Assembly (NCBI GenBank): GCA_963844325.1
Contig: CAWJNV010000001.1
Location: 2,294,001 to 2,358,000 of the forward strand
Direction of reading: 5' to 3'
Origin: CADCTQ01 sp963844325
GTDB taxonomy: Bacteria; Bacteroidota; Bacteroidia; Cytophagales; 172606-1
DNA length: 64,000 nucleotides
Shown here: piece after piece, positions 62,286 through 64,000 of the stretch
Position numbering within the stretch: position 1 is the first letter of the stretch
How the letters are laid out: each line of letters starts with the position of its first letter
Notes under the pieces: generated by a model
Database searches by the model: none
Told to the model about the DNA's origin: nothing
The model's input: only the letters and a program-made list of their open reading frames with translations
Made by a program: the position numbers and the translations under genes

Positions 62286-64000
62286 ATGAAAAAACTTCTT
62301 CTCCTGTTGCTGTGGTTGGGAATTACTTACGCCGCCCAGGCGCAAAACACAATTACCGGCAAGGTCATTGATGGCGACAACGGCCGCCCGCTGGCCGGCG
62401 CCAACCTCGTCGTGAAAGGAACCACCAGCGGCACCGTCTCCGACGGCGGGGGCAACTTCTCCCTCCGCACCAACCAGGCGCCGCCCCTTACCCTGGTCGT
62501 GAGCACCGTGGGCTACCAAACCCGGGAAATCCCCGTGACCGCCGCAACGGGTAACCTGTCCATCGAACTGACCGAGCAGGTGATCCAGGGCCAGGAAGTG
62601 GTCGTGTCGGCGAGCCGCGTAGAACAAACCATCCTCGAAACGCCCGTCACGGTGGAGAAACTGGGCATCCGGCAACTCCAGCAGTCGCCGGCCGCCAGTG
62701 CATTCGACGCCCTGCAAAACGTGAAGGGCGTAGACCTGCTCACGCAGAGCCTGACGTTCAAGTCGGTGAACGTGCGCGGCTTCGGGGCCAACAACAACAA
62801 CCGCTTCCTGCAACTTACCGACGGCATGGACAACCGTTCGCCGGGCCTGGGTTTCGGCTTCGGCAACGCCGCCGGCGTGTCGGACCTCGACGTGGAAAGC
62901 ATTGAAATCCTGCCCGGGGCCTCGTCGGCGCTCTACGGCCCCGACGCCCTGCAAGGGCTGCAACTCACCCGCACCAAAAGCCCGTTTGACTACCCCGGCC
63001 TCAGCGCCTCGGTCCGGCTGGGCGTCAACAACGTGGGCAAAAGCTTCGGTCCCAAGCCCTACACCGACGTGGCCGTGCGATACGCCAAAAAAGTTACCGA
63101 CCGGTTTGCGTTCAAGGTCAACTTCTCGGCCCTGAACGGCACCGATTTCGTGGCCGACGACTACCGGGACCGCTCCACCCGGGGCCGGCGCAACTTCTTC
63201 GTCAACAACGCCGAAACCGGCACTACGGCCATCGGGTACACGCCCAACGACGACCCGTCCACCAATTTTGAATACGACGGCCTCAACATTTACGGCGACG
63301 ACGTGACCAACGGCGGTTCGTTTGACTTTACCGCCGCCAACACCACCAACCAGGACCTGGTGGGCCGACGGGTCACCCGCACCGGCTACACCGAACTGGA
63401 CTTGCTCGACAACAACGGCCGCGTGTACAGCTACCGGGCCAATGCCGCCCTGCACTACAAACTCACCGACCGGATCGAGGCCATCGGGGGCTGGTACTTC
63501 GGCACGGGCAACTTCATCCGTACGGCGGGCTTCCGCGAATACTTCCCGGCCTACCAGCGCCACCAGGCCAAGCTCGAACTGCGGGGTGACGCGTTTTTTG
63601 TGCGGGCCTACACCACCCTGCAAAAGGCCGAAGGCTATAACCTGGGCGTGCTGGCGCAGCGCCTGCTGCAAATTGCCAAGCCCACCGCCCGCTGGGCCAC
63701 CGACTTCGCCAATGCCTACAACGGCGACATTGCCACGGCCCGGGCTGCCGCCGATGCGGGTACGTTTGCCGTGGGCAGCACCCCCTACAACCAGTTCCGC
63801 GACGAACTCATCAACACCCTCAACAATACGCCCATTCCCAGCGCCGGGCAGAACGGCGTGCCGTCGGTAAACGGCGTGCGGCTCCTCGACAATTCTTCGA
63901 TGACCCACGCGGAGGGCATGTACAATTTCAAGAAGTTCCTGCCCGAAGGCTTTGAAGTACTTACCGGGGCCAGTTGGCGGCGCTACTTCCTGGAATCCAA
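62286..64000 (+). CDS. TonB-dependent receptor with CarboxypepD_reg domain, 5' part
   Basis: The gene runs off the window; about 571 residues are visible. Signal peptide KKLLLLLLWLGITYAAQAQ, then CarboxypepD_reg (about 20-95, e.g. ITGKVIDGDNGRPLAGANLV), plug domain (about 100-230 with VNVRGFGANNNN and ILPGASSALYGPDALQG), and the start of the barrel. It is a paralogue of the receptor at 18389-21376, clearly alignable in the plug (same spacing of the VVVSASRVE and SPAAS motifs). Substrate unknown. The upstream gap carries a palindrome block. Confidence 0.92.
   Translation, partial: MKKLLLLLLWLGITYAAQAQNTITGKVIDGDNGRPLAGANLVVKGTTSGTVSDGGGNFSLRTNQAPPLTLVVSTVGYQTREIPVTAATGNLSIELTEQVIQGQEVVVSASRVEQTILETPVTVEKLGIRQLQQSPAASAFDALQNVKGVDLLTQSLTFKSVNVRGFGANNNNRFLQLTDGMDNRSPGLGFGFGNAAGVSDLDVESIEILPGASSALYGPDALQGLQLTRTKSPFDYPGLSASVRLGVNNVGKSFGPKPYTDVAVRYAKKVTDRFAFKVNFSALNGTDFVADDYRDRSTRGRRNFFVNNAETGTTAIGYTPNDDPSTNFEYDGLNIYGDDVTNGGSFDFTAANTTNQDLVGRRVTRTGYTELDLLDNNGRVYSYRANAALHYKLTDRIEAIGGWYFGTGNFIRTAGFREYFPAYQRHQAKLELRGDAFFVRAYTTLQKAEGYNLGVLAQRLLQIAKPTARWATDFANAYNGDIATARAAADAGTFAVGSTPYNQFRDELINTLNNTPIPSAGQNGVPSVNGVRLLDNSSMTHAEGMYNFKKFLPEGFEVLTGASWRRYFLES

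Overview
The window looks like chromosome of a GC-rich Bacteroidota member, most likely of the Cytophagales. I infer this from the gene content: a gliding/type IX secretion C-terminal domain protein, TonB receptors with an N-terminal CarboxypepD_reg domain, a three-gene succinate dehydrogenase, a GSCFA protein, GlnRS, and a LysRS with a C-terminal extension. Several genes also carry the Bacteroidota promoter element TAnnTTTG at a suitable distance, and purine-rich Shine-Dalgarno sites are largely absent. By eye the DNA is about 60% GC, except for a clearly AT-rich accessory patch at about 1.7-3.9 kb.

Layout. 0-1.7 kb: end of lysS, a cold-shock gene, a conserved hypothetical. 1.7-3.9 kb: accessory patch with two decayed antitoxin remnants, an orphan HicB-like gene, a 144-bp MITE and a nuclease/ImmA-IrrE fusion. 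3.9-10.5 kb: secreted Gfo/Idh oxidoreductase, SUMF1-fold protein, galU, two lipoproteins. 10.5-11.2 kb: tandem repeats. 11.2-18.2 kb: glnS, a YggS-type PLP protein, GH3, a LysE exporter, a membrane protein, a BatA-like VWA protein. 18.4-24.2 kb: TonB receptor and a MacB/FtsX permease. 24.3-29.1 kb: an AraC regulator between a TTHB210-like lipoprotein gene and an SGNH-MBOAT acylation pair; both promoters carry the same tandem half-site array. 29.2-35.8 kb: a large secreted protein, a Pro-rich peptide, a histidine kinase, a coiled-coil membrane protein, a small exported protein, a GSCFA protein. 35.8-46.8 kb: rpsF-rpsR-rplI, lipoprotein, second coiled-coil protein, surE, ribBA, sppA, folK, a CapD-type dehydratase, fabD. 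47-54 kb: T9SS-type protein and sdhCAB. 54-62 kb: fmt, greA, HIT, RMD1, Rrf2 with TauE/SafE, a toxin-antitoxin pair, a peroxiredoxin, an odd tRNA-Cys, an FAD/NAD(P) protein. 62.3 kb to the end: start of a second TonB receptor.

Two signals stand out beyond the gene list. First, many intergenic gaps hold a long imperfect inverted repeat made of a short word repeated several times on each arm. The word differs at every locus, the layout is the same, and the element usually starts at or inside a stop codon. Second, the AraC-flanked promoters at 24.35 and 26.32 kb have the same geometry (half-sites 21 bp apart, 28 bp from second half-site to the -7 element), which predicts a small regulon joining a secreted TTHB210-like protein to extracellular O-acylation.
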